DNA of 64,000 nucleotides from Synechococcus sp. KORDI-100 (GTDB lineage: Bacteria; Cyanobacteriota; Cyanobacteriia; PCC-6307; Cyanobiaceae), in contig NZ_CP006269.1 of the NCBI RefSeq assembly GCF_000737535.1, forward strand, positions 1,240,001 to 1,304,000. Direction: 5' to 3'. Positions 1 through 10,018 of this stretch are shown piece by piece (within the stretch, counting starts at the first letter, position 1; every line of letters begins with the position of its first letter). Under the pieces are notes generated by a model, which was given only the letters and a program-made list of their open reading frames with translations, did no database searches and was not told the origin of the DNA. The position numbers were made by a program, and so were the translations under genes.

Positions 1-659
1 CAATTTATAGAATCGTCTGCTGGATTCCACGGTATACCGTAATCGTTCTGCTTAGAATATTTAATTCGTTCTTCCCATTGATCAAATTCGTTCATGCTGT
101 AAGGTTCGATTGTCCATTTCACTGGCTGAAGCATTCGTTCTGTAGATCTTTCCAGTCTTTTTAACAGAGGGCCTACTCTCTTGAGGTTTGAAAGCGTAAC
201 AACAATTTTCCCGGGGTACTTCATCCAATGACCTGTATTTCCTGTTAGCAAACGAATGAATTGACTATACGAACCTGAATTTGGACACCCAATATGAAAA
301 CCATCCCATGACATGGTTTTGCTGAAATTGGTTATATGTTTCAAAAAAATCAAACCAATTTCATATTTATTGTATTCACTGCTAATCGAGATGCATAAAA
401 TACTAAGAAGAGTTCTTTTTTTTCCTTCAGGGCTCCAGGATGTGATTATTTTTGCAAGTAGTACTCCGCCATCGCTCGAAGTCCTTTGGTTACCTTTTCT
501 TTGAAGATTGAGAGACCAGCCGATCACATCCCCTTCGGTGTATGTCGGCCCTGGGGCAAGTTGGTCCAGATAATTGCGTAGTAGCGGTGATAGAAGGCCT
601 GCACACTGGTGGGCCGTCTTGGAATGAATCATCTCAATATTTGTAAAATGCTTAGTCAT
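1..659 (-). CDS. Hypothetical protein, 3' part cut by window edge
   Basis: An open frame of 219 codons reads from an ATG at 659 leftwards and is still open at base 1, so the C-terminus lies outside the window. The visible part has no signal peptide or membrane segment. It contains the aromatic stretch SWDGFHIGCP near residue 125 and an acidic/basic segment YSMNEFDQWEERIKY near residue 200. Base composition is AT-rich, like the accessory genes further on and unlike the GC-rich metabolic genes. I do not recognise the family. Confidence 0.6.
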   Translation of the reverse strand, partial: MTKHFTNIEMIHSKTAHQCAGLLSPLLRNYLDQLAPGPTYTEGDVIGWSLNLQRKGNQRTSSDGGVLLAKIITSWSPEGKKRTLLSILCISISSEYNKYEIGLIFLKHITNFSKTMSWDGFHIGCPNSGSYSQFIRLLTGNTGHWMKYPGKIVVTLSNLKRVGPLLKRLERSTERMLQPVKWTIEPYSMNEFDQWEERIKYSKQNDYGIPWNPADDSIN

Positions 660-1007
660 TTCTGGTTCATCTGTTGTTCGTTAATGTTATCAAGATCAGT
701 CCTGTACAACAACATCAGCTTGGGGAGACTGCCCGAAGCTTCGACAGGTATGCGGTTGAAATAATTTATATGGTTCTGAGATGAATTTGACCGCTGACGG
801 TGAAACCGACTTCTTCATTTTTGAGGCTCACAGCGTTGTCTAGCAAGCAAATAATTGATGGGATTCGAATTGTGGAACATTTTTTGACGCTACAATAGTG
901 CAATTTGTTGGTTCCGTTGCCCAGGCAACAATCTTATTCCCGCGCATGCCGCCAATAATTAAATTACCCAAATATTCTGTATTCTGACCTATGGGCTGAT
1001 GAGTTGA
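660..1007. other. Intergenic region without a recognisable gene
   Basis: About 350 bases between the partial gene (starting at 659) and the end of the alkB-like gene. AT-rich; I see no ORF with family features, no clear hairpin and no repeat shared with the islands. It presumably holds the promoter of the leftward partial gene. Confidence 0.5.
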
Positions 1008-1616
1008 TCATTTATTTCCGGCATTGCTTGCGTTTATCAGAAAACGTCTGAAGGTGAGGTTGATGCGTGATGTTGAAATTTTTCGACGGGTCGGTACGCC
1101 ATGCATCCAGGCCTGCTGACACCCTGGATGCATGATCAGAAGATCACCATCGTTCAAAGGCAACGTGTGTTTTTCTTTTGCTTCTTGTTTGAGGCGTAGG
1201 CAAAAATCCCTGCTGGCGCCAAGTGAAAGTGAGGCGATCGGTTCCGCCTGGTTGATCTCGGGCTCGTCGTCGGCATGCCAACCCATGCGGTCGTCACCGC
1301 TGCGATACAGGTTGAGAAGGCATCCGTTGAACCTGGTCCCGCTGGCTGCGCTCACCTTCAACAGCAGAGGGATGAACCACTCTGGCCAACCCGTGCCCTG
1401 ATGCACCGTGCCGCTGTAGCGGTAGCTCAGTCCATCGGCCGCCAGGAACGATGTCATTCGCGGGACTGGGTGTCGTCGCCCGTACAGCGTCACGATCGGT
1501 TGCTGCCAGTCGATCTGTTCCATCAATCGGATCCGCCACCATCTGGCTTCATCGGCTGGCAACCACGACATCTGAAGGGTCCATGGTTGACCCCCTGATT
1601 GAGCAGACTGTGTCAC
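1008..1616 (-). CDS. alkB: AlkB-like 2-oxoglutarate/Fe(II) dioxygenase
   Basis: A 202-residue protein of the AlkB family, which repairs alkylated DNA or RNA bases by oxidative demethylation using Fe(II), O2 and 2-oxoglutarate. The signature residues are visible: N-x-Y at residues 102-104, the iron-binding HxD at H114/D116 (GWHADDE), the distal iron ligand H172 (WMHGVPTR) and the 2OG-binding arginines in SRINLTFR (R184, R190). Length fits stand-alone bacterial AlkB. Its 5' end faces and slightly overlaps the start region of the divergent SGNH hydrolase gene. Substrate (DNA, RNA or protein) cannot be read from sequence. Confidence 0.9.
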   Translation of the reverse strand: MTQSAQSGGQPWTLQMSWLPADEARWWRIRLMEQIDWQQPIVTLYGRRHPVPRMTSFLAADGLSYRYSGTVHQGTGWPEWFIPLLLKVSAASGTRFNGCLLNLYRSGDDRMGWHADDEPEINQAEPIASLSLGASRDFCLRLKQEAKEKHTLPLNDGDLLIMHPGCQQAWMHGVPTRRKISTSRINLTFRRFLINASNAGNK

Positions 1617-2515
1617 GACGCAATCGATCTGCTGTGACGTCCACTCTCGTGATTCTTGGGGCGAGCCTTATGGATGCCGGCAATATTGCTGGTCTGGCCC
1701 CCGTGATCGGACGCGAGCCTTTTGTTGACTCGATCTATGACAAAGGGGGAAACGTTCGCGCCTCCGACGGCCCTGTGCTGGGTGAGCATGTCGTGCGGCG
1801 TATGGGTGGCGACCCGATGAATCGTCAGCTGTTTGATGTGCTCTCGATTGAGCCTGCGCAATCCGTCGATGTTCACAACTACGCCCATGGTGGAGCTCAG
1901 TCTGATGGAGAACCCAGTCAATCGTTGTTTGGTCTCCGTGTGGGGATTGGTTTGACCGCTCAAGTTCAGTCCATGCAGCAACGTGCTGACTTCTATCAAT
2001 CGCATGATGATGTGGATGTTTTGATCTCCGCCGGCGGCAATGATCTCCTCAACACCCTTGGTGACCTGAAACCTTTTGAACGGGTTTTATCAACAGAGAA
2101 AAACAATGACGACAGACGTTTCATGCGTTCCATTAGTCGTCCCATCAGCCGCAACATCATCCGTGCCGTTGATGACATCACAGGACTCGTTGATGAGATG
2201 GTTGTGATTGGTACGCTGCCAATCAGCGAGACACCGCGGGCCCGCAGACGTGCTTCAAAAGTGAAAGGCGCACGACAGGAGGATGTTCTTGAACTGCTCG
2301 ACGCCATCAGTCTTGATCTTCAACGACGGCTCGGCAAAGCCTTTGATTCACGCCCGGACGTGGCCTTGCTCGATGGCCGCTCCCTTTGGACGCAGTTGGA
2401 CAATCCCGTTTTTTTGGATGATGAGCATCCGAACAGTCGCACAAGCAAGCGATTCGCGACACTTGCCGTTCCACTTGCCGCTGAGCAGTTGCAGAGCTTT
2501 GGATTCGATGCATGA
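1583..2515 (+). CDS. SGNH/GDSL-family hydrolase
   Basis: A 310-residue protein with the ordered blocks of SGNH hydrolases (esterases, lipases, deacylases): GASLMDAGN with the probable nucleophile S28, block II glycines in NYAHGGAQ near residue 103, block III GGND at 151-154, and the C-terminal DxxH in DDEHPNS. No signal peptide, so probably cytosolic. The frame is open further upstream, inside the antisense alkB-like gene. I take ATG 1583, which overlaps that gene's 5' end by 34 bases; GTG 1634 would avoid the overlap and still keep block I. Substrate unknown. Confidence 0.8.
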   Translation: MVDPLIEQTVSRRNRSAVTSTLVILGASLMDAGNIAGLAPVIGREPFVDSIYDKGGNVRASDGPVLGEHVVRRMGGDPMNRQLFDVLSIEPAQSVDVHNYAHGGAQSDGEPSQSLFGLRVGIGLTAQVQSMQQRADFYQSHDDVDVLISAGGNDLLNTLGDLKPFERVLSTEKNNDDRRFMRSISRPISRNIIRAVDDITGLVDEMVVIGTLPISETPRARRRASKVKGARQEDVLELLDAISLDLQRRLGKAFDSRPDVALLDGRSLWTQLDNPVFLDDEHPNSRTSKRFATLAVPLAAEQLQSFGFDA

Positions 2516-2586
2516 ATCACCAACGCTCCATGACGACCAGTGAAGCGTGTGGTGGGTTGCGGTGAGAAGCCTCATAGAGTTCTGCA

Positions 2587-2934
2587 ATGGGCGCACGAAT
2601 CACAAAAGCTGAGTTTCTCAAGCGCGCGAAGCAACGCTTCGGCGATCAGTACGACTACTCCGCCATTCGCTGGCGCAGTTTCAAAAGCCCGGTGAAGATT
2701 CGATGTCGGAACCACCCAGTGCAGGTGATCTCGATCACTCCTGAAAAGCATCTGCAAACGCTCGGCGGCTGTCGCCATTGCCTGCGAGAGCGTCGCATCG
2801 CCTCACTGGAGCGCGAACTCAACCGCAAGTCCGTCGATCGCGGCGTGGTCACTGGCTCCTCGCCGTCAGCCACTCAGACTCACTCGCTGGTAGCAGAACC
2901 AGAGCCATTGCTGGAACAGCAGATTCCTGTGTGA
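2587..2934 (+). CDS. DUF723-like small protein
   Basis: 115 residues. The N-terminal half (FLKRAKQRFGDQYDYS, then KIRCRNHPV, then TPEKHLQTLGGCRHC) follows the pattern of DUF723-type modules seen in phage and homing-endonuclease-associated proteins: an aromatic YDYS, an R-C-x-x-H core and a closing G-C-x-x-C. The cysteines and histidine could bind a metal. The C-terminal 40 residues are low-complexity and polar. Its 3' end overlaps the convergent metA gene by 69 bases. Role unknown. Confidence 0.65.
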   Translation: MGARITKAEFLKRAKQRFGDQYDYSAIRWRSFKSPVKIRCRNHPVQVISITPEKHLQTLGGCRHCLRERRIASLERELNRKSVDRGVVTGSSPSATQTHSLVAEPEPLLEQQIPV

Positions 2935-3759
2935 TCGCCACAGCGTCTGAGCTTGATCCGGGTTGAAGTTCTCGGGAGGTGGCACGTCACCCCGTGCCTT
3001 GTCACGCTCCATTTCATTCAGCAGCCGCCCGACGTTGTACTCGGGGTGCCCGAGATGCATCAGTTGCCGCTGGTCCGGGGTCTCGAAGATGGTGTATCCA
3101 ACCCGCTCGCCATGGGCAAGCAAGCGCAGGCGTCCCTGACGCTGCGCCGATTCCATGGCGGCGTCCTCAAGACCGGCGTGACGGCTCTGCGGGCAGAGGA
3201 AGTGGTCGTCCTGGGTCCCCATCAGGGAATGGCCGGGCACCAGGCTGCGCAGGGGATACACCCCAAACAGCTTGCGATCGAACGGAATCTTGTCCACACC
3301 AGCCAGATAGGCAAGGGCAAATCCAGCCCAGCAAAGCCCCAGGGTGCTTGCGCAACTGCGGCGGGCTTCCTCGATCAGTTCCACCAGCTCCCGCCAGTAG
3401 CTCACCTGTTCAAAGGGGAGATGTTCCACAGGAGCCCCTGTGATGATCAAGCCATCCAGCGGGCCGCGGGCCATCGCCTCCTCCCAGCTGATGTAGAGCT
3501 CAGCGAGATGGCCCTGATCCCAGCTTTTATAGGCATGGGAACTGAGGCGGATCCAGATCGGTTCGATCTGAAGCACCGACAGGCCGAGGGGGTGCAGCAG
3601 ATTGAATTCGTACTGCTTGCCCAGGGGCATGATGTTGAGGATGCCGATCCGCAGCGCCCGGATGTCCTGGCGTTCCGCCTGTGCAGGCTCAATCCAGGAG
3701 ATGCGGTTGCGTTCAACCGACTCGATCTTGTGGTAACTGCGGGGGAGGATCAGCGCCAT
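2866..3759 (-). CDS. metA: Homoserine O-acyltransferase (MetA family)
   Basis: A 297-residue MetA-type enzyme that acylates L-homoserine in the first committed step of methionine synthesis. Catalytic residues are visible: nucleophile C143 in GLCWAG, H238 and E240 in GHPEYN. In this family the residue after GAPx tracks acyl donor use (Gly in E. coli MetA for succinyl-CoA, Glu in acetyl-CoA-specific members). Here it is E112 (GAPVE), so O-acetylhomoserine is the likely product, which suits the sulfhydrylase encoded just upstream. It lies 16 bases downstream of metY on the same strand, a probable two-gene operon. Confidence 0.92.
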   Translation of the reverse strand: MALILPRSYHKIESVERNRISWIEPAQAERQDIRALRIGILNIMPLGKQYEFNLLHPLGLSVLQIEPIWIRLSSHAYKSWDQGHLAELYISWEEAMARGPLDGLIITGAPVEHLPFEQVSYWRELVELIEEARRSCASTLGLCWAGFALAYLAGVDKIPFDRKLFGVYPLRSLVPGHSLMGTQDDHFLCPQSRHAGLEDAAMESAQRQGRLRLLAHGERVGYTIFETPDQRQLMHLGHPEYNVGRLLNEMERDKARGDVPPPENFNPDQAQTLWRSHRNLLFQQWLWFCYQRVSLSG

Positions 3760-3775
3760 GACGGCTGGCTTGGCG

Positions 3776-5131
<1,356 letters not shown>

Positions 5132-5150
5132 CTAAACGTCGACGAGGTCT

Positions 5151-5831
5151 CTAGACCTCAGTGAGTTCCTCCTTGTCCGTCTCTGCAAGAGACGGGAACT
5201 GGCTGCGCATCACAGCCTGAATGTCGCGCAGGGCGTTGGCGCGGAAATCTGCTGCTGCGGCGGCGGTCAGCAGCGGGTAGACCTGATCGCTCCCCTCGTC
5301 GTCACGCAGATGGCGCCAACGGCTCGATTCTTGTTCTTTCAAGGCATTGAGTGCGGCCTGAAAGTCGTAGGTGCGTGTGGATCCCAGTGCGGCTGCCCGA
5401 CTGGCCAGGGTTTCGCGCACCGGGCTCAGGGCCTTGGCCTTCAGGGTGTCAGGAAGGCCGAGCACCGGTTGATAGTGATCCAGCAACTGAAGCTCCACGC
5501 TCAGCAGAATCGGCCAGGCTCCCTGCTCTCCCTCAGCTGTTTCCATCGCTGCCTCGGCGGCCTGCATGGCTTCAAGGTGAAAGACCAGCCATCGGTAATA
5601 GGTCTTGTCCTGGGTCGACTTCTTGGTGGAGCCCCGTCCCTTGACGATCGCAGGCAGTGCGTTTTCAGCCTTGCGCAGAAACAGACGATCCTCCCTTTCG
5701 AGGTTCATGGCACCCCAGCGCTGCCGGTACTCCCAGAGTTCGACGTAGCGGTTCACATCCGGCTCGCCCCAACCGAGGGCTTTCAGCTCATCACCGCGAT
5801 GGGAGGTTTCCTTCGGCACCCGTTGGATCAA
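5151..5831 (-). CDS. Conserved hypothetical protein
   Basis: 226 residues, soluble, rich in Trp, Arg, Glu and Ala, with no signal peptide. The segment VELWEYRQRWGAMNLERED and the basic block KGRGSTKKSTQDKTYYRW stand out. It looks mostly helical. The chosen start is a TTG (MIQRVPKE...); no better ATG lies close. GC content matches the core genes around it, which suggests a long-resident gene. I do not recognise a function. It reads in the same direction as metY but is separated by about 50 bases. Confidence 0.7.
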   Translation of the reverse strand: MIQRVPKETSHRGDELKALGWGEPDVNRYVELWEYRQRWGAMNLEREDRLFLRKAENALPAIVKGRGSTKKSTQDKTYYRWLVFHLEAMQAAEAAMETAEGEQGAWPILLSVELQLLDHYQPVLGLPDTLKAKALSPVRETLASRAAALGSTRTYDFQAALNALKEQESSRWRHLRDDEGSDQVYPLLTAAAAADFRANALRDIQAVMRSQFPSLAETDKEELTEV

Positions 5832-5909
5832 TCACGCCAGGTCTCAGCGTAGAAGGCAGCCTTCTGGAGCTCACAAGAGACGCTCATACGGTGAGCTCAC
5901 TCGGTGGTC

Positions 5910-6884
5910 TCACTCCGGGGCCCTGCTGGATGGGTTACGGCGGAGGTACTCCTGCACGCTGATCGGTGCACGTTGGACGTATCCAACAGGTAGCCAGAGA
6001 TCACCAGCATCGGCATTGAAGTGAATCTCCCAGTGATACAAACCGGTGTAGGCGCTCGGATCCTCCTTGATCAGTGAGGCGTAGAGCATCACTGCTTTGC
6101 CGTAGTAGTCGCTGTTGTTGTACCCCCAGAGGCCGCGGCGGATGTCCTGAAGTCCACCGCGTCGCACCAGATAACGGGCAGCTGCCTGGATTGCATCGTG
6201 GGGATCACGGATGTCCCCCTTCCCGATACCGGCTTCAGCCCAGGTGGTGGGCAGGAACTGCATGGGCCCCTGGGCATTCGCCACCGAGACACCATCGATC
6301 CGTCCCATGCCTGTTTCCACGAGATTCACCGCAGCCAGCACTTCCCACTCGATGCCGGTGGCAGCTTCCGCTTTCTTGTAATACGCGATCAGCTGTTCGG
6401 CGGGTTCCGGTTGGATGATTCGCCAGGCCGGCAGCATCGAGGGTCGGCGTCCCCGGCTCATGCGCAGGAACTCTCGACGTGCCGCCAGGTGCCGTTCAGC
6501 AACACTGCGCCAGCGCTGGGGCAGTGCAGCAAGGACCTGCTGTGAGCGCGGGACATCGGCGGACAGCACCCGATAGATGACCTGTTGTTGGTGGCCAAGG
6601 TCCGGAAGTTGCTGCGGTCGAGTGGTCGGATCGCGTAAAGCCGTTTCGACCTCCGCCAGCAGGGTTGCCGTGGCGATCGGGTCAGCGGGAACAGCGGGGT
6701 AACGCCGTTGTTCCGGATCGGCTTGAACCGGTTGAGCTGGCGGGGAGGGAGAGGCCGACCCGGTCGGAGCAGCGCCCAGGGACTCGATTGCTGTGGCGCT
6801 CCGCTGCTGGCTGTGCAGCACACCCAGCGAAATCCCCAGAACGGTGACGAGGCCTGGGATCAGCACGATCGGACGGATCCGCAT
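5910..6884 (-). CDS. Lytic transglycosylase (SLT domain), membrane-anchored
   Basis: 324 residues. An N-terminal hydrophobic segment (residues 5-22) is followed by a Pro/Ser-rich linker, a helical region, then an SLT lysozyme-like domain from about 165. The catalytic glutamate is E190 in NLVETGMGR and the family motif AQGPMQFLPTTW spans 204-215. Such enzymes cleave the MurNAc-GlcNAc bond of peptidoglycan in the periplasm during wall turnover. The C-terminal tail (HFNADAGDLWLPVGYVQRAPISV) is extra to the catalytic fold. Monocistronic as far as can be seen. Confidence 0.88.
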   Translation of the reverse strand: MRIRPIVLIPGLVTVLGISLGVLHSQQRSATAIESLGAAPTGSASPSPPAQPVQADPEQRRYPAVPADPIATATLLAEVETALRDPTTRPQQLPDLGHQQQVIYRVLSADVPRSQQVLAALPQRWRSVAERHLAARREFLRMSRGRRPSMLPAWRIIQPEPAEQLIAYYKKAEAATGIEWEVLAAVNLVETGMGRIDGVSVANAQGPMQFLPTTWAEAGIGKGDIRDPHDAIQAAARYLVRRGGLQDIRRGLWGYNNSDYYGKAVMLYASLIKEDPSAYTGLYHWEIHFNADAGDLWLPVGYVQRAPISVQEYLRRNPSSRAPE

Positions 6885-6919
6885 GGCAGCTGCTGCACGA
6901 CGTCTGAACTTAAAGCGGC

Positions 6920-7501
6920 TCAGGGCTTAAGAAAGGTGCTGCGGCGATGGAAATCTGCTTTGCCCTCGTCGTGCCGCAGCGCCCAGTGGCTCAGCCCCAT
7001 GGTCTTGTCCTCAAGAACAGTGGTGAGGGATAACTCCGGGCACACACCAGGCGACCACCAGGAGCTCAAGGGCAGCCGGGCATCGAGTCTGAGTTGATGG
7101 TGACGGCGCTTCAGTCGGATCACAGGTGGACTGTTGAGCGCTTGATTGTGTTGTCCATCTCGATAGCGATCGAAGCGATAGACAGCCCAGTCGCCATTGG
7201 GAGAGAGGTTGATCTCCCAGTAACGCTCTTCTCCAGGAATCGCCAGAAAGGCTTCGCAGCAGGTGGACTCCCAGAGATGATCCCGTCGCTGCCCCGCAGA
7301 CTGCTCACCGTCAATCAGGCCTTCGGGTAGGACGAGGTCGCTGATGCCTCCTGAGCCAGGCATCAGAATGCCGTAGCTGAGCTCAAGCCATCCATCGGAG
7401 CTCCAGATCAGTTCAGCGCTGAGGCGCACGCCCTCGGGCAGCTGCTCTTCAAAAGCCACGAGGCTTGACGCTTGGCGCAGCATCACGGCTGGTCGGGCCA
7501 T
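6920..7501 (-). CDS. DOMON-like domain protein
   Basis: 193 residues without signal peptide. The pattern DHLWESTCCEAFLAIPGEERYWEINLSPNGDWAVYRFDRYR matches the DOMON-like type-9 carbohydrate-binding module fold common in small cyanobacterial proteins, with W-E-x-x-x-E-x-F and Y-x-E-x-N-x-S-P as fingerprints. Its start lies one base after the stop of the kinase-like gene upstream, so the two are almost certainly co-transcribed. The pairing suggests the two act on one sugar-related substrate, which is inference. Confidence 0.75.
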   Translation of the reverse strand: MARPAVMLRQASSLVAFEEQLPEGVRLSAELIWSSDGWLELSYGILMPGSGGISDLVLPEGLIDGEQSAGQRRDHLWESTCCEAFLAIPGEERYWEINLSPNGDWAVYRFDRYRDGQHNQALNSPPVIRLKRRHHQLRLDARLPLSSWWSPGVCPELSLTTVLEDKTMGLSHWALRHDEGKADFHRRSTFLKP

Positions 7502-7502
7502 C

Positions 7503-8639
7503 TCAGAGAGGACCGGCTTCAGGCTTTGCCAGCTTGTTCACCAGGCTGCGGATCGCTGGTAGCTGGGTTTCGATGCTTTCGGTGAGCTGAAATTGCACGG
7601 CGGCTCTGTGAAGGTTGTGACCCGGGTAGTCGGTATGAAAGTAGACGTCACCCTCCAGGTGATCGGTGAGAAAACGCATACCCAGCTCGAGGGGAATCAG
7701 ACGGATGCAGTCCGGCAGATAGTGCAGATCCCAATCGCTGAGAAAACCTCGAGCCACGCTGAGATATCCCGCCAGGATCGCCTCACAGAGAGAGAGGTCG
7801 AAACGTGCATCCTCTGGGTTGTCCGCCTCTTCTCCCACTGGATTGCAACAGGAGCGCAGACAATCTCCGATGTCGTAGTGAACAAGGCCTGGCTTCACCG
7901 TATCCAGATCGATCAAGCCCACAGCCTGACCGGTGGATTCATCGATCATCACGTTGTTGATCTTCGGGTCTCCATGAATCGGTCGATGCTGCAGTTCACC
8001 GCGGGCCAGCGCGCTTTCCAGAACGTCAATTCCGAGTCGACGGGCTTCGATGAAGGAGCAGGCCTGATTTAACAACGCGTTGCCTGGGTTGATGCGCTGT
8101 GAGGTCAGCACGAAATCGTAACGCTCCAGATACGCTGGCGTTACATGAAAGTTCGCAAGAGTGTCGGCCAGATTGCTCGCCGGGAGGTCGCTGATCAGGC
8201 TGTGGAACATGCCAAGGCCATAGCCGACTTCATGGGCGTGATCACAGCCTCGGATCACATCGGTGGTGGTGGCCGCGCCGATGTAGGAAATCGAACGCCA
8301 GAACTGACCGTTGTGTTCCACCCAGTGGGACTGCTGGCGACAGGGCACGACCCTGGGAACCTCCCAGCGTCGTCCCTGCAATTCCGGAGGCGGTGCTGCC
8401 AGTCGCCTCTGGACGTGCTCGCCGAGAGCCACCAGGTTGCGCATCACCAGGTCCGGCCGCTCGAACACGTTGGTGTTCAGGCGTTGCATCACGAAAGCGC
8501 CGTTCTGCCCACCCTGATAAGAACCCTCATAGGTCACCAGGAAGGTTTCGTTCACATTGCCGGAGCCAAGGGCGCGAATCTCAGTGATCCGTTCGCGCGG
8601 ATGGAAGCGGTCGGCAATGGCTTCCAGGGCCTCGGTCAT
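7503..8639 (-). CDS. Aminoglycoside phosphotransferase-fold kinase
   Basis: 378 residues from ATG 8639. It has the APH/choline-kinase fold: a Gly-rich nucleotide loop GSGNVNETF near residue 27, the catalytic loop HGDPKINNV (Brenner motif, catalytic Asp) and the metal-binding LIDLDTVKPG. GYGLGMFH and HYDIGDCLRS are typical of N-acetylhexosamine kinase-like members of the family, so the substrate is more likely a sugar than an antibiotic. Likely first gene of an operon with the DOMON-like gene. Residues upstream of the chosen ATG are in frame but look less conserved. Confidence 0.8.
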   Translation of the reverse strand: MTEALEAIADRFHPRERITEIRALGSGNVNETFLVTYEGSYQGGQNGAFVMQRLNTNVFERPDLVMRNLVALGEHVQRRLAAPPPELQGRRWEVPRVVPCRQQSHWVEHNGQFWRSISYIGAATTTDVIRGCDHAHEVGYGLGMFHSLISDLPASNLADTLANFHVTPAYLERYDFVLTSQRINPGNALLNQACSFIEARRLGIDVLESALARGELQHRPIHGDPKINNVMIDESTGQAVGLIDLDTVKPGLVHYDIGDCLRSCCNPVGEEADNPEDARFDLSLCEAILAGYLSVARGFLSDWDLHYLPDCIRLIPLELGMRFLTDHLEGDVYFHTDYPGHNLHRAAVQFQLTESIETQLPAIRSLVNKLAKPEAGPL

Positions 8640-8802
8640 CCTTGGTCGCAATGGTCTCAACAAGCAACCATCGCGTTATTCCAGGGGGCGACCAGGGTTT
8701 GGTGTGCACAACAGCAGCCGACTCAGAGGCTGCAACGGATTTAGGCGTTCAACTGGCTCTCGATCGCATGCAGGAGTATGGCCAGTGTCTGGGGTCTGGG
8801 AC

Positions 8803-8832
8803 TGTCCAAGGGCTTAGACAAGCCCTTGGACA
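8803..8832. terminator. 13-bp perfect hairpin
   Basis: TGTCCAAGGGCTT and its exact complement flank a 4-base loop AGAC. It sits just 3' of the small leftward ribbon-helix-helix gene and 170 bases from the kinase start. It is probably a terminator or transcript-stabilising hairpin. There is no long U-tract on either strand. Confidence 0.6.
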
Positions 8833-8844
8833 GGAATTGGACTT

Positions 8845-8970
8845 TCAGCTATTGCTGTCCCTGTGGAGCTTTTCTTCAACAGCCAGCAAGATCCAATTGC
8901 TCATTGGCCTTCTGTCTTTCTCAGCCAGCTTTTTGACTGCCTCTGCCACTTCCAAAGGCAAGTTCACCAT
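8845..8970 (-). CDS. Small ribbon-helix-helix (CopG-like) protein
   Basis: 41 residues from ATG 8970: a beta strand VNLPLEVAE followed by two helices (AVKKLAEKDRRP, SNWILLAVEEKL), the pattern of a minimal ribbon-helix-helix DNA-binding unit such as CopG or Arc. A TTG 45 bases upstream could add the residues LAPINPYRTKRL, which would lengthen the DNA-contacting strand. Followed by a strong hairpin. It may be a stand-alone regulator, or the antitoxin half of a pair whose toxin is missing here. It marks the left edge of the accessory island. Confidence 0.6.
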   Translation of the reverse strand: MVNLPLEVAEAVKKLAEKDRRPMSNWILLAVEEKLHRDSNS

Positions 8971-9235
8971 CAACCTCTTAGTCCTATATGGATTGATTGG
9001 AGCCAAGGCTTGAGAGCTTTGTAGTTAGGGTAGCTATGTTGTTGCAGAAGCTGTGATACTGCAGACTTCCAGCTATGAACTGGTGTGAGAAGTTGCTGCC
9101 TTGTTCTGAGAGCCCCAGAAGTCAGGTGACGGAAGTATTGCTCACCTAGTTTTGATTTTATGAACTCAGGACAGAATTATTTGAGGTGTCCCTATTCGTC
9201 GCTATTGTAATGTGCAACGACTGACAAGCTTTCTA

Positions 9236-9613
9236 ATGAAAATTAGGCCACTTTTATTTGCATTAGCGAGTACGGCGTCAATAGCTACTTCAGCCTCTCC
9301 CGCTTGGAGTCAAGAATGGGCCTGCGTTAATGAATCCAATAACAACTTCACGACTGTTTGGCGAGTAAAGACGCTGCCCAAAGCATCTGTGTACCACGTT
9401 TCATCGTACATTCCCGGCAGAGGAAAAATTTTCAATGTCAACGAGAATTTAAACATAATAGGAAAACAAAATGAATTTATCTTTGCGTACAAAGATTCGA
9501 CGAATGCGATGAACTTTTTTGTATTTAATACTGCTAGAAAAACTTATACGAGTAGTGGGCATTTTCTAGATGCCGAGCGGACCCCTGCCGCACTATTTTT
9601 TGTTTGTAAATAA
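9236..9613 (+). CDS. Small secreted protein
   Basis: 125 residues from ATG 9236: a clear signal peptide (MKIRPLLFALASTASIATSASPAWS, cleavage before QEWACV) and a mature part of about 100 residues with two cysteines near the ends (WACV, FFVCK) and beta-rich segments such as VFNTARKTYTSSG. A GTG at 9212 would add eight residues. AT-rich relative to core genes. No recognised family. The end of this gene is overlapped antisense by a truncated copy of another family. Confidence 0.7.
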   Translation: MKIRPLLFALASTASIATSASPAWSQEWACVNESNNNFTTVWRVKTLPKASVYHVSSYIPGRGKIFNVNENLNIIGKQNEFIFAYKDSTNAMNFFVFNTARKTYTSSGHFLDAERTPAALFFVCK

Positions 9614-9619
9614 GGAAGA

Positions 9620-9962
9620 GTTGAACTGCCATCGTCTCCCAGGCCTCGATGGCGTTGTGGCTCAGCATCCGTCGCCGGGTCTGCGGGATTGGGTAGTCCG
9701 GTGGTCGCCATTGAAACGTCCGCAAGATCAACCACTCCGCATGAGCCGTTGGCGTATCGGATTTGAACTGAACAACCTTGTGCTGATCAGCGTTCACAAG
9801 CCAACCCTCGCCACCTGACCTCACAGGTTGATCGTTGTGATCGGGGCGGAACCGAGGCATCGGTGAAGTCTGGCCAGCCATCTCGGATGGCATCGGTAGG
9901 GGTTTCCTGCACCTGAATGAATCGATCCCTCTTTCAGGTGAATGATCAGCAATCAAGATCAC
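9620..9962 (-). pseudogene. Truncated copy of a multicopy small protein family
   Basis: The leftward frame encodes a protein matching the 55393-55698 gene over about 80 residues (MAGQTSPMPRFRP, GGEGWLVNADQHKVVQF, TRRRMLSHNAIEAWETM). The match stops after AWETM, where the intact copy continues LKTGWERC. Here the frame runs into unrelated sequence and across the antisense 3' end of the 9236-9613 gene. I read it as a 3'-truncated copy. The conserved Trp, His and basic TRRR residues do not point to a known function. Confidence 0.55.
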
Positions 9963-9997
9963 CCAATCGGGTGATGTGATCTGAAGGCAGACCGGCG
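9956..9997 (+). promoter_or_regulatory. Promoter/leader block of a small secreted gene
   Basis: Contains the palindrome ATCACCC-AATC-GGGTGAT followed by GATGTGATCTGAAGGC. The latter string recurs upstream of the secreted genes at 50405 and 58635. It includes one half (TGTGA) of a CRP-type site. It leads into GATGGTGAATGTGTCCGAGGGG, a variant of the leader seen at 12726 and 62118. Confidence 0.5.
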
Positions 9998-10018
9998 ATG
10001 GTGAATGTGTCCGAGGGG

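Noticed and set aside
1132-1598. Rightward frames inside the alkB-like gene
   Set aside because: They overlap a gene with all AlkB catalytic residues on the other strand.
8642-9013. 123-codon rightward frame over the small ribbon-helix-helix gene
   Set aside because: It starts inside the kinase start region, crosses the strong hairpin, and the opposite strand encodes a sensible 41-aa ribbon-helix-helix protein.
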